A DNA stretch of 64,000 bases from Hyaloperonospora brassicae (Eukaryota; Oomycota; Peronosporomycetes; Peronosporales; Peronosporaceae), in the NCBI GenBank assembly GCA_947650285.1, contig CANTFL010000422.1, positions 1 through 64,000 of the forward strand, written 5' to 3'. Below, in pieces: positions 23,523 through 35,137 of the stretch. The notes beneath the pieces are model-generated. The model worked only from the letters and a program-made list of their open reading frames with translations. It was not told where the DNA came from and did no database searches. Both the position numbers and the translations under genes were made by a program. Every line of letters begins with the position of its first letter. The stretch's first letter is position 1.

Positions 23523-23978
23523 CTAGCGCATTTGTTGCCTAGCAAAGGTGGGTTCATGACTTTCCAAATCTTCACTAGGAACATTGCGCGTTGCGCCTAA
23601 GGTCTTAGACCTCCAATCAACCCATGTCTCATGGCGTTCGAGCCAGGTTATGCCTAAGATGAGATCGAATCTCGAATACAAGTCAAGGAAGAGACAGAGT
23701 TCTGTGCTGTCAAAGTCCAAAACCTTCACGCCTAAGTTCAACGTAAATTTAGAAATAGTGACGCGATTACCCGTCGCTAAACGAACGGTGATTGAATCAC
23801 CTTCATGCGATTTGAGCGCTTCAGCATATCGCTGACTTCTCTCACGAAAACGACGTCGACCATAATAGCATGATGCTCCGGAGTCGATTAGGATCGACCA
23901 ATGCTTCTCAAAGCCTTTAAATGTCGCCTCGGTGACTAACAAGCCAGACTTGTATCCACGCTCTGTGCTGGTGGGCAC
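23523..23978 (-). CDS. Ty3/gypsy retropepsin-type protease
   Basis: A 151-residue open frame with LIDSGASCYYGRR around residues 31-43 (active-site Asp-Ser-Gly) and LILGITWLERHETWVDW (the ILG-x-W-L block of Ty3 proteases) near residues 108-125. It would process the Gag-Pol product. It is preceded by Gag and followed, after about 800 bp with a 94-aa Lys/Arg-rich frame (22821-23105), by RT. Confidence 0.75.
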   Translation of the reverse strand: MPTSTERGYKSGLLVTEATFKGFEKHWSILIDSGASCYYGRRRFRERSQRYAEALKSHEGDSITVRLATGNRVTISKFTLNLGVKVLDFDSTELCLFLDLYSRFDLILGITWLERHETWVDWRSKTLGATRNVPSEDLESHEPTFARQQMR

Positions 23979-24129
23979 AGAGCACGGTGAGGCTAAGCCC
24001 TGTTTAGCTCTACCTCGTTGAGAAGTGACAGAACTCAGTTCTACCCCAATAGGGCACCCCGCGCCTACTGGGTGTCGACGCTTCCCCGTGCCCTACCAGG
24101 TTACTGGTTGGGGATGGTGTTTCTACCCA

Positions 24130-25101
24130 TAGGATTCGGTTGCTGCTTACACGAAGGACAAGTGGGACACAAATATTTAGTGCTTCCGCACATATAACAG
24201 AGTTTCAATTCCTGTCGTTGCTCTGCAACATGAAGCTCCGCTTCACCTCATCTTCAGCATGGCTGAGATCCATCCTGTCGGGCTTACAGTAAGCCGAGGT
24301 GCTCGCAGAGGTCTTGCCCTCGCATAGCTTGGGTTGTACCTATTCCAACCAAGTCTGGCCGACTTGAAGTTGTGCTCAGCATTTTGAGCGATACTAACAG
24401 CCTCCTCAAAAGTAGATGGATGGATTGGAAACACATCGGTCCTGGCAACGCCACTCCGAAGAACCTCCAAGAAGACAGCCAATTATACTGTCTCCGGGAG
24501 AGGGTCGGACTGCAAAGCAGCCATCAGAGTTCTTAACTCTTGGACATAGTCCGTAAACCTATTTATTTGACGGGTAGACAAGAAGCGTGAACAAACGCGA
24601 CAGGACTAGTTGGCGGCGAGAAAACTCGCAATTCGTCTAACTTGAGCGAATCTTATGTGGGAAACGCCAAGTCGACCGACGTGCCACACGTCAGAGCCCA
24701 CACTCTAGCTCTTCCATCGAGCTTGGAGATGGCCAGCGAAACCCGCTGGTACTCCAGTGAGATAAGGCCAGAGTTTATGGCCATCTCAATCTCACAGATC
24801 CAGAGGGTCACGTTTTCTCCTCCTTCCCGGAGTAATGTTTGACGTTTACTCGAAGGGGACGAGGCTTAGCCTCTTCAAGTGGCATTGCCACGTAGCATGT
24901 CGGCATAGACGACGCTGCTTGGTTTTGAACCTGCCATAGAAGGGCCGTTTCATACTGCATGCAGGTCTCGACTCGTGCATTTTGCACATCGGGACCTTGT
25001 GCAGATAGAAACTCCACAAAATCAGGGCCTACGGAAGCGGTCAGCTTACCAAGCGCGACCTTATGGGCCTCAGAGAGGTGTGTGGATTGCTCTAATCTCA
25101 C
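24130..25101 (-). pseudogene. Ty3/gypsy Gag
   Basis: The N-terminal frame starts at 25101 (97 aa) and continues with shifts. The frame 24243-24482 covers the C-terminal capsid part (HPSTFEEAVSIAQNAEHNFKS, the typical RAL-type motif region). Near 24150-24205 the Gag end reads CYMCGSTKYLCPTC, a CX2CX4YX4C knuckle in which the usual His is Tyr. This change may weaken zinc and RNA binding. Confidence 0.75.
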
Positions 25102-25154
25102 AGAGGATCAGTCGTTACCAACTCAGGAGTAGATTGACTACAAGTGCCACCAAG

Positions 25155-25687
25155 TGTAGCGGAGCTACACAGCTCCTTAAGTCAGAGGAAGACTTAACGC
25201 TCAATGAGCAACTTTGGTTCTATGAACCCGACTCGAAGAGTCGACAGCTCCGAGAGCTAAGGTTTGGTTCAAAGAACTCGACTGAAAGAGTCAACAAGCT
25301 CAGAGAGCTTACGGTCCCTGTTCCAGGGGGACCAAATAATTCAAAGAATCAAACGAACTGAGTAAACAAGGAATAGCTGCCTTAACAAGGAGTTGCTACT
25401 TCCTTAAGATCTCAAGACGCTTCAGAGACGCACGTGTCTTTTGTTGATCACAATGGGAACTAAATTTTTTTTCTTCTTTTAACCTAAAAGAACACCGTAG
25501 AACAAAGTAATTGTCCTACTCACTAATGTTCTAAATAAACCTATTAAAAGATATCGTAATCAATGGTTGACAGACATCAGTCTTCAAAAATTGATACTTG
25601 TGTTCTAATATTACTTTAGAGGGGTTCCCATCCCTTATGTGTACCACACCTATTGTCGACTATTAGTCGACGTGTAACCTCGTTACA
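25155..25687 (-). repeat. 5' LTR of the gypsy element
   Basis: 533 bp, + strand start TGTAGCGGAGCT and end CTCGTTACA. Nearly identical to 17996-18527. Confidence 0.9.
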
Positions 25688-25929
25688 CAAAGCATCAAAC
25701 TCGCGACGATCGTGTAACTTATAGGGCTAAGAGATTGGTATATACAGACGTACCTTCATGTAGCGGATTTAAAAAAAAACATGGCGCATTTGCCTCGTTA
25801 CTTATATAAATATTGCTAATATGAAGGGTCAATTGGAACCCCATTTAAAAATTAATCTATGGTAAACTGAGTCGTTAGCATCTAGCGCTAGTTCTTAACG
25901 TGCTCGGTGACACTTATACGCTTCTCGTT

Positions 25930-26830
25930 CTATTCGTCGCTATAGTGCTGTAGCGAAAGAAAGGATGACAGACGGAGACAACATTCTATGGCCTCGGATC
26001 GCTCAACCGTCACCTCATCAGCACTATCACCATCACTGTCGTTCGAAATTGTTAAATGCTCTATCGTGTTTGATTTCCACTCGATCGGCTCGTCGTTATC
26101 CGCACCGATGTACTTGTCGACACTGACGCCGCAAGTCGAGCCCTCCATGAGCTGATCGGCTGGTTCCCAACAGATTCATCAATGAGTTTGTTTTAGTCGA
26201 GCATTAGGATAGGATAGACCATCGTCACATCCTCAACGATATCACTTTTGATCCAGCACTTTCGAATTACTTGCTTGGGTACCTCCTATCAGCTCAAAAT
26301 CGCGAAGCGCACAGCCTGTCGGAAATTCAACATTTCGTCGATTCTGGTGTGGATTGCATCTAGGAGTCATCAAACTAAATTTTTTCTATACCGCGTTTTA
26401 AATAAAGGAAGCTAATTAATCATAATTAAACGCGTGAGGAAAATTGCTGGTCAAGAGACCATTCATCCAAACTAACATGCTTCGGGCGCTTAAAAAGGAT
26501 GTGCTGTCAGGTTGGCGGCAATTATTCCAGCTAAACATTGTAGTATCCAGGGGCGGCATAGTGACACGAAGCGTTTCCAGCAATAAAAGAACTCGTTACC
26601 CGTACATCTTGGCGTCGAAAATGCCGGAGGCACTCAGCAAAAGTTGGCCTATTTTGCTACGCAGTCTGTTCGTTAAAGTAAACAAACTTCATTTTCTTGG
26701 TTTTGGCTTTGCAAGAAGCTCGTACTTACTCCGACTTGCCTATGACAACGATCCATCTTCGCGGTGCTGGTCCTGTCAGCACATTTCGACTGATAAACGA
26801 CCCTCTTCTGACTTCTTTCCGTTTTGACTG
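25930..26830 (-). pseudogene. pogo/Tigger-type transposase remnant
   Basis: The 72-aa acidic frame 25930-26148 and the sequence just upstream (to about 26340) read as the C-terminal part of DDE_1 (CENP-B/jerky/Tigger) transposases: an RQAVRFAIL helix followed by EVPKQVIRKCWIK, the conserved block normally ending NCWRKTGI. Further upstream on the minus strand (26420-26830), short frames read RRWIVVIGKS and a FIAGNASCH-like DNA-x-x-H site. Heavily broken. A better preserved relative lies at 52900-54441. Confidence 0.55.
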
Positions 26831-29800
26831 AACGTTGCCAGTGTCTTGTTTGGAGGTGGTCAATTAAAGAGAGCTGATTTGTCAACATTATGAATGTACC
26901 GTGGTAGCTATCGGCCAATCCGCTCTTGAAGTTCCATTTGATTTACTTTCAGTAGAACGCAATCAATTGTGTTTGCCTAGCCGTAATGAAACGCCGCTGG
27001 ATGCCGTGCCAAGTCTTATACTTTTGAAGCTACCCATTCTATAGCCGCGGCTTGTTCTCGCTTGATATTTGAGCAAATCTGATTGAGCGACCTTATTTTA
27101 TTAGTATCTCGTCTATAAAATTTTTGTTACCGTCATTGAGAAGATAGTAGACGAATAAAATTCTAGTTAACTCTCGATTGCGCTTTTAACCCGTGTATAG
27201 AAACGCATTGTTTGGTGCCTGGCGAATCCGTTCTGCTGACGTTGTACTTATCCAAATGCAAGTTTTTATATAATTTAGTCTTAAATTGGAGCCAAATTGA
27301 TGTCCGGTGTGCGTGTGATGTGTATTTAGACCAGACGCTATTGCTTCATTAAGAGAATGGTTTGATTTGTCGACATGCTCTAGGTAGGAAGGAAGCAAAA
27401 GTGCAAATTGGCAGGTATTGCGAGACTATGGAAAGTCCATTTGATAGCAGATTCAGGTGGTTGGTATGCGCTGTTGTGGTACCTTGTTCCTTCTGTCGAT
27501 TATATAGAGTCAGCAAACGAAGCCAAGTGACGCAGCTTAATGCGGGACACGGAGTTCCTCAAATTAAATTTTTTCCCTCGATGAGGACCCTCATGTAGAG
27601 GTATGACTGTGTGCCTGATTTGATGGAAATCAATGTTGAAGATCGAAGGCATTTATTTGTATAAAAAGCTCGCCGATCGCTACAGCAGAGCGTATAAGTA
27701 TTAATTGTTGCATCATGCATGTGGCGATATCTACCAGCGCTTCTGTTACTACCATAGAGATATGACGGTGAGACTTTGTAATTCATTCTTACACAAGCGA
27801 TGAAAAAAGTTTGACAGTCAGACACTGTTCGAATGTGAAAGACATGAAGGTCGAGATCATATGAGCGCTGCCTGTAGTTTATCATCTCACACGAATAGCT
27901 TAAATTTGCAATGTACTAGTACACACTTGCAGGTGTACCACTTCAATATATCCTTACTTCCCGTCTCTTTACTGTCGATCATTACAAAAACGATGTTTAT
28001 CGTGATTCTTATTAATTTACAGCGTCACTGGTCGAGCGAAATAGAAATTGCTTAATATTTGACGTGTCAATATACGTACCACTTTCCGCTATATAGGAAT
28101 GTATGAAGATGTAATTGCTGACAGGTTATAGAAGCTCGAATTAAAGACTGCAAAACACACGACAGGTAAAGGAAAGCCTCACCTGATTGGCTAACAAGTT
28201 GTCAGGTAAGATCAAGATGTGACAGCTTGACATATGGGATTGGCGAGGAATATCGTCATGCCGGAGTTCAATCGGATATGATAGATGAGACGAAGACATA
28301 CGGACGTCATATGGGAACAGGGTCGACATACAATGATGGGCACACTGGATGAGTGCCAGGTGTAACATTCCTAGGTCAAGTTTCAGTACTAATCATCAAC
28401 TGGATATGGTAAAGTTACAAACGAAGGGTAATTAACGCTCAATAACTTTTTTGTAGGTCCTACTTCTACTGCACAGGTGCAACTGCGTCAGACAAGCTAA
28501 CTTCTTCTGACCTGATGTTGCTGTTAGATTGTTTTTACTATACCATCGAAAAGGTAGAGAAAGTTCGCACATGGCAGTTTGCATACATAGTTTTGACGCA
28601 GCAAGAGCAATGTCAAGAGGCTGAATATGAACTGTGTAAACAAGGCGAAACTAAGTAAACGTGTGACCATCATTACACGCCTGACTTCATTGACACTATA
28701 TTAGGCGACGCATAAACTAGAAGAACTGTGATTGAAAGTGCCTGCTATTTTATAGGCTTCTGAGTAGTTGAACAAATGTATATCTAAACTACTTACAGTA
28801 TCCCCAAAGCATACGCTTATTGTGTTACTACAGGATTCCAAAAAGGAGTTTCTAAATGGTAAAGAAAACTGCGCAATCTTTATCAGTGTCTGCCCGACAT
28901 ATTACATTCTTCATTGTTGTGAACCGCTAGTCTCTATCGTCGATTTATTTGTGACGCTTCGGCTTTCGAATGCATTCCGAAACCTTGATGCGCCTCGGGG
29001 TTCGGCGCCAAAATGAGTACGTTAAAATAAACAACGTTAATATGATGCTAAGAGCCACTTAGTCTAAGTAAAGTGGAGTTGCCACATATATTTTCTAAAA
29101 ACAATTGTAATTAAAGAGCTATTGGTTCTTATAACAAGCTGCAAGTCAACGAGTTAAGGATTCAGCGAGTCAACGAGTTAACAAAGTGTTAGAAATGCGA
29201 CATAACTTCTTAAGTATTTCTGGAAAATGTAATTCAATGAGTTTACTATCCCACAGAGATCGTCGTTTTGGCTCAAGGGGATTAAAGGTTGGTGCATCGA
29301 AGCAAGAAGTGCTCAATATTGCCTTAGTAAGACCTCAAACTTCTATGATCAAAGACGCATCAACGACAAACAAGTTTCATATGAGTTAAAATGTGGAATA
29401 CTGAATATTCAATTTGAAACACGTCGATTCAATGCTATCTTAGCACTAGTATGCAATGTTTTATTCTAATAAAAGTTAACCTGAAAGTATCTATTGGGTG
29501 GCTTAAGCGCCTAAGCCCCAGCGAACTTACTTCGTTCGACATTGATAATCGGTGCACCACAGTGTAACGATGACACGCATATGTAGTACAATTATGGTAT
29601 CCCATATCAAAGTCGACATTTTTGACCTTTTTAGGAATCCGCAAATTAGGATCAACACCCACGAAGTTATTGTTCGACGATTATAGGCGCGCCTCTTTTC
29701 GTCCAAACAAACATGTAAAGAGAAGAGAAAATTTCAATGTTGGTCTTGTCGACAGAAGTTTTTTTACTTATATCAGTTATGAATAAAATTTATGATTTTA

Positions 29801-32800
29801 GAGTTGGCACAGCTCTTTTGGCATCGCATTCTACGCCAGTATATGCGATTAGTTTATCTTAAGTTTAAGTTGGACTGAGAGTTGCGTAAACGACAGCCAT
29901 ACATTATTTTTGCTGAGTATATCTCACTCTATGTGGATGGTTTAACAAGCTGAAAGTGTTGGTCTTTCACAGATCTGTATGGAAAAGTCACACCTTTTAG
30001 CTTCCGTCTAGGCTTACCGCTGAGTTGTGTTCCAATCAGCATGCTCGTTTTGCTAAGTGAAGCGGTCCAAAGTCAATGAAAAAAATATAAGCGCGAAAGA
30101 AACGTTTCGCCTCCTCTTTACCAGAGCAAGATGAAGGGCAGCTACAAGCCGATAAGACATCTCGAACTGGTGTAGCGCACTACTACGGCATATAGTCAGA
30201 CAACATATTTTAGGCTTGAAGAGTCATCTCCTGCGTAGAAGTTAGCACTACATCCTGGTAGAGTGGAAAAGAGTTATAGATGGATGTGTCTCAGCCTAAT
30301 GTGATTTCATATTTGTACACCGAATGGTCCCAATATCGATCAAACATACGGTTATCAGGGATAATGCGCTAAAATTCGTAGATTATTAGTATAAATCATT
30401 ATTGGTTTGTAAATAGGCAAAAAGTTATTACCATCAAAATGAAGATACATTCATTGTCATTCTATGGCATGGACAGATATATAACGATATTGAGAATTTC
30501 AAGTCGCCACGAACATTGCATCTTAACCATTGCCAGTTGTGGAAAAGCAGCAATGATTTCGTTACGACGTCGGTTTTAACTTTGTCGCACTTATATCATT
30601 TACTTTTCCGAAAAGTAAACCTCATTTGGTACTATATTTTGCACAGATGATGTATTCAGACGCTCTTCCAACTTAAAACTTCTACATCAAATAGTCGGTA
30701 CAATGTTGACGTCCTCTTTAGCTGTGTACGAGCACGTTATAAGGTTTTCCTTTGCCTAAATCATATGAATGCCTAAAGATCTATGTAAGCGACGCTAATT
30801 CTAAATTCATAGGTAAATACGATCAGCCTTCATGCACGGCAAACTGATCTCTTTACATTTTCAGATCGAGTGGGACAACTTTGAAAGAGTATATATTACC
30901 ATCATAGCATAAATTCGTCGTAGTGACATATATGAGACTTTGCTGATGCTCTATATCATTCAACATCGCGTATTTATTATCTCGTTTTTCAGAATTATGC
31001 GTTGACATGTAAAAGAAAAACTTATCGAAGCAACATCTCGCACATGTTGACAAATAAAAAAGTAGATTACATGTTTTAAATAATTACCACGCTTGATCAT
31101 CGTCTCGCTAAATTGATCGATACCGATAACATGTGGTGCACCATATCATCTTTTACGTGCACCACAAGATGAAAACAATAAATTACAGCGCCAGAACCAA
31201 GAAATGACGAACAGCGTATACTATGCGTTACAAAGTATTGATGCTCAGGAGTGTATTAGAAAAGCAGATATACTACATCATTGACATCCATTGGAATTGT
31301 TAGCAATTCGAAATCTATGAAGCATTTGCGCTTGTTTATTACTATCGGATAACCCAATTACATTCTTTGATCTCTTCTTTTAACACCATACGGTTCTAAA
31401 GACGTGCGTATCTTGACACATGATACACAAGATTTGTAATGCAAATATTAGTCATCTGATTACGCGCAAGTGTCCTAATATGCTAAGATCGCATTAAAAT
31501 ACAGCGCGAGTCGATCGGTTCAAGCGTATGATATAAATTAGGAGGTTCAACACGTTTCTGAGCTTTCATTCGCAATAATTTCCAGTTTAAATATCACTAT
31601 TGCATCTATCTTCGCATCATCCATACTGCAATAACCAGAATGACAACAAAACCTCTTCCAGGATTAGCAAATAATTTTGTGATGGCCGCAATACTGCGCG
31701 AAAAGCGAAATTTTAAGTGTGCGTATTATTCTATGTAAATGGGCCCCGATCTGACGACACGTCACTTGGATTTTACTATCTACTGCAAAATTGGTGAAAG
31801 ACGAATGTCTTTGCCGTAGATGGTGGACGACATTCGAAGTATTGGTAGAGCAAATGACGACGACATGGGCGTTGACACTGCCACCAATGGTATTTCCATC
31901 AACGGTGACATTGCTTCTAAGATGACGGCGTCCAAAAGTCTTGGTATTGCGATCCGGATACGATGAATTCCCCCACAAGAATTGGCATAAAATTCACCTT
32001 TATACGTATTACATTTGTATTTTTGTATTCATGTTACATACATTATCCATATGAATGAATTGTAAGGTGTCGTGTCATAAATAAGTTGTGCACCCGTACC
32101 CAGTATTTTCTCTTCCATGATTTTCCATGCATAAAAATCTGCAAGAACCTACCAGTACGATTTGCATACGATACGCTAGTTTGTTTGAGCAACGATGTAT
32201 TTGAAACGAAATTGGTGCTTTTGGTACAAATAAATACATGCAATCATATGAAATCTATTTGAGACCGAATGTTATCCGTCCCGAAGAGGCATATTGAACG
32301 ATTTATATCGAAAGGTTAATCGCTTGTATTGCGCACTAAATGTATTGGCGGAATTACCGATAATTTATAGGTGCAATGCAGTGGCCTTTGGCCATACTAA
32401 TTTTCAAACAAATGTTATCGTTTAGGAGACAGACTGCAAATGGTATATGCACGAAGAAATGTGAATTGTAATGAAAGGGTTAAAAGACATTCCGTAATGT
32501 GATATGGAACACCTTTATAGTAAAGTTTAAAGTAATCTAATGCAGTCAGTAAACGTCCTCAATATAGAGGAACATCACAAATACAATTTGCTGATACTTA
32601 AATTACTACACAGGCCTGGCCCATTTCTACAAAAGTATGCTTCCGTTAATATGTCGCGTACAAAATTGACCGAGCTGTCACTTTGTACGGCGACATATCC
32701 ATCACGTTGAATTGGCAAAGTAATCATATTAATATAATCGTAGCAGAGGCAAATATATATCTGCTCTTAATCTTGAGAAAATATCTTTCTCGATTGTATA

Positions 32801-33373
32801 ATGAACAGCTAGACAGACGTTTAGATCAGCCAAAACGATTGTCGGCCATGTGGGCTATGCGCTATTACCAGCGAGCTGATCGTCAACAATATGTGTATCC
32901 ACATTGGTCTCAGTAAGGAGAATATTTGTTAATTACTGATTATGTACATAACCTTATCATTATAATACAGGTCACCTATACATACTAAGAAGCGTTCCTC
33001 TTTTACATAATAAGAAGTATTGTCGCTTAAGAATTTTAGGCTCCCTCGCACAAACGCGTGAGCGCATTGCGATACCCGTCATCATTCGATAAGTAAATAT
33101 ACCATGTAAGGGAATGAACTTGTCTACCAGGTGTTGTTTATGCTTTGTCTAATCATTTTACAAAAAAAACGTATGTGAATATATAATAAAGATGGTTGTC
33201 AAGTTTCGCGAGAAGGATTCGTCCCTTCGCACGATACGCCCAACCAGCTTTCGAAAAGAAAGTGTGTTTGCTGTTGTAACATTTTCAAAAGCCAAAGTGC
33301 TCTCTCAAGGCAGAAGATCCGATTATTTGCATATTTAGAAGCGATGCTGAAATATATTTTAGATATAAACATA
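26831..33373. other. AT-rich DNA without a recognisable gene
   Basis: No frame exceeds about 110 codons. The minus frame 31664-31978 (104 aa) contains NTSNVVHHLRQRHSS, reminiscent of the His half of a BED zinc finger of hAT transposases, without the preceding Cys pair. A short palindrome at 31134-31167 has TGGTGCACC and GTGCACCA arms. I see no RNA gene. Confidence 0.5.
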
Positions 33374-35137
33374 AACACCAATTTTGATTTTCTTGTAGTA
33401 GGACGGACCAGTTCGCAGTTATATGTGCGATTGAGAATTGATTTGATTAATTGGAATGGAAGGCGTAGAAATACACTTACTTGTAGTAAAGTCGCGGGCG
33501 AGAGCCATAAACAAGCTTTACATACCTCAATTTTTCAAAATCCGAAATTGTGGTAATACTTCTTCGTCATTCCTGTATTTACAAGTAATGCTACTGACTT
33601 CTCAACACATATGCGTCATAACTACAGCTTAGTATGTATATATTCGCAAAACACTTTCAAAGGACACTCCATTTTCAGATGTGCGTAGAGCATAACGACG
33701 CTATTGAACTTCTACACATCGAAAAGGACGCGAGGAAGGTGGCATGTGTTATGTGGACGGATGTGTCACATCCTAAGATCTCGAACTTAGCTACAAGATC
33801 CACTTGTGTTAAAATCGTGAGTGGATATGGGTATCTTCAGATACACACGCTGAAGCTTCCACATGCTGAGTCTACACTCATGTCGAGCTCGTCGTATTGA
33901 AGTAGAGTAAGCGTTACGTGAATGCGGTTACGCTCAATCCTAACGATACATCTGACTATATCGTGTGTAAGCGCATTAAAGAGCTCACACACATCATGTT
34001 ATGCTCTTCAACGATCTTGTGGATAAATTTGACATTACCCGTCTCTTCCACCTGATACGTGGACGCTCAACCAACGAACATATGTGGCCGAACGAATAAC
34101 GTTAGCTTGAGACAGGACCACGTCAACTCGACGTCCTATCGTTTATCTATACAACAGGAAATACGAGATCTTGAGAACGTGGTTTACGGAACGTTGAGAG
34201 CGAGAAATATTGCTCCCATATCACAGGATATTGAAAAGACAAAATCGCTGCGAGGAGACACGGCGATAATCTAATGATTGCATCATGCGAATATCTCATA
34301 AGGGTGTCAGTGACGACCATCTTCTACCATGGAAGTGCATATATGCATGGTAAGACGATGTTTCGACATCTCAATAGCTTAGAGACCGTACAAAAGTTGT
34401 GTCATTTTGATTAAAGTACCATTCTGGTGTACAACATAAAATCAAACTGCAGGTCTCTTGATGGGACTTCCTCTCATCATACTTGCTTCGTGCTTCGCCG
34501 TGGTGGTTAAGCACATTAATCCCCTTTGAGATCGGTTTGACAAAAATATGTCACTTCGTGATCTAGTCGGCTATGGGGCGTCGAGCAACCTTGGTCATAT
34601 TTGATTCCTATCTGTATGCTAATTATCTTGCTGCCAGTCACTACAGTACCAAGTTTCCTTTTACGATTAGCATCTGTCGGAAGTTGATATTTCGGCTGTA
34701 GCCGGGTACTGAAAACACGCCGGTGGATTTTGCTAGGCAGTGCTAATTTAGTATTTAGGTGAGGTAGTTCTAGAAGGTTTTAAGGCATAGGTAAACGTGT
34801 GGCTGCGGCCTCTGCCGCAGTCCTGAGGCAGCTCACGTTGTGATTGGTAAGCCACTAAATAGGGCCCCAGCGGGGGGCCGAAACGCGTCTGGCACGCGTC
34901 CGAATACAAGGCATTTTGTTATTTGTTCGTTTGTTTCCTAAAGCATCATGATCAACAGTTATGAACCTATGATAGTCTCAAGTAAGTTAAGGTCAATGAT
35001 ACTTTAAGGAGATTAATTATACATCGTGCAGTAGTAGCTTCCGTAACAGTGATAAAACGCGCAGCAGGAATTTGCGGTGCGATTGATTTTAGCTGTGCGA
35101 TAATGAAGCCACGTACTTGATCTGCATGACAAATCGG
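33374..35137 (+). repeat. Large inverted repeat A, left arm (1764 bp)
   Basis: Reverse complement of 38017-39780 with very few differences. For example the 88-codon frame at 33634-33900 is identical in the other arm (39254-39520), and the 71-codon frame 34059-34274 differs at one residue. The homologous part from about 33720 inward is also related to the arms at 57181-58384 and 60675-61878. The minus frame 34967-35179 (70 aa) has ICHADQVRGFIIAQL, conserved in repeat B as ICHPYHVRGFFIAQL. Confidence 0.95.

Larger units (their letters stand above)
17996..25687 (-). mobile_element. Full-length Ty3/gypsy chromovirus, 7.7 kb
   Basis: Two LTRs (17996-18527 and 25155-25687) in direct orientation flank gag, protease, RT, RNase H, integrase and chromodomain, all on the minus strand. 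Purine-rich sequence (GGTAGGGGAGAAGG on the minus strand) directly inside the left LTR fits a polypurine tract. The primer-binding region inside the right LTR begins CTTGGTGGCACTTG on the minus strand. Flanks AAAAG (17991-17995) and CAAAG (25688-25692) may be a 5-bp target duplication with one change. The LTRs differ at roughly a dozen positions (about 97-98% identity). Stops and shifts in pol suggest it is no longer autonomous. Confidence 0.9.

Noticed and set aside
17991..25692. Continuation of the older gypsy Gag to the right of the younger element
   Set aside because: A short minus-strand stretch (KLHDRREFDAL) next to 25688 is suggestive, but stops on both sides and lack of a knuckle prevent a claim.
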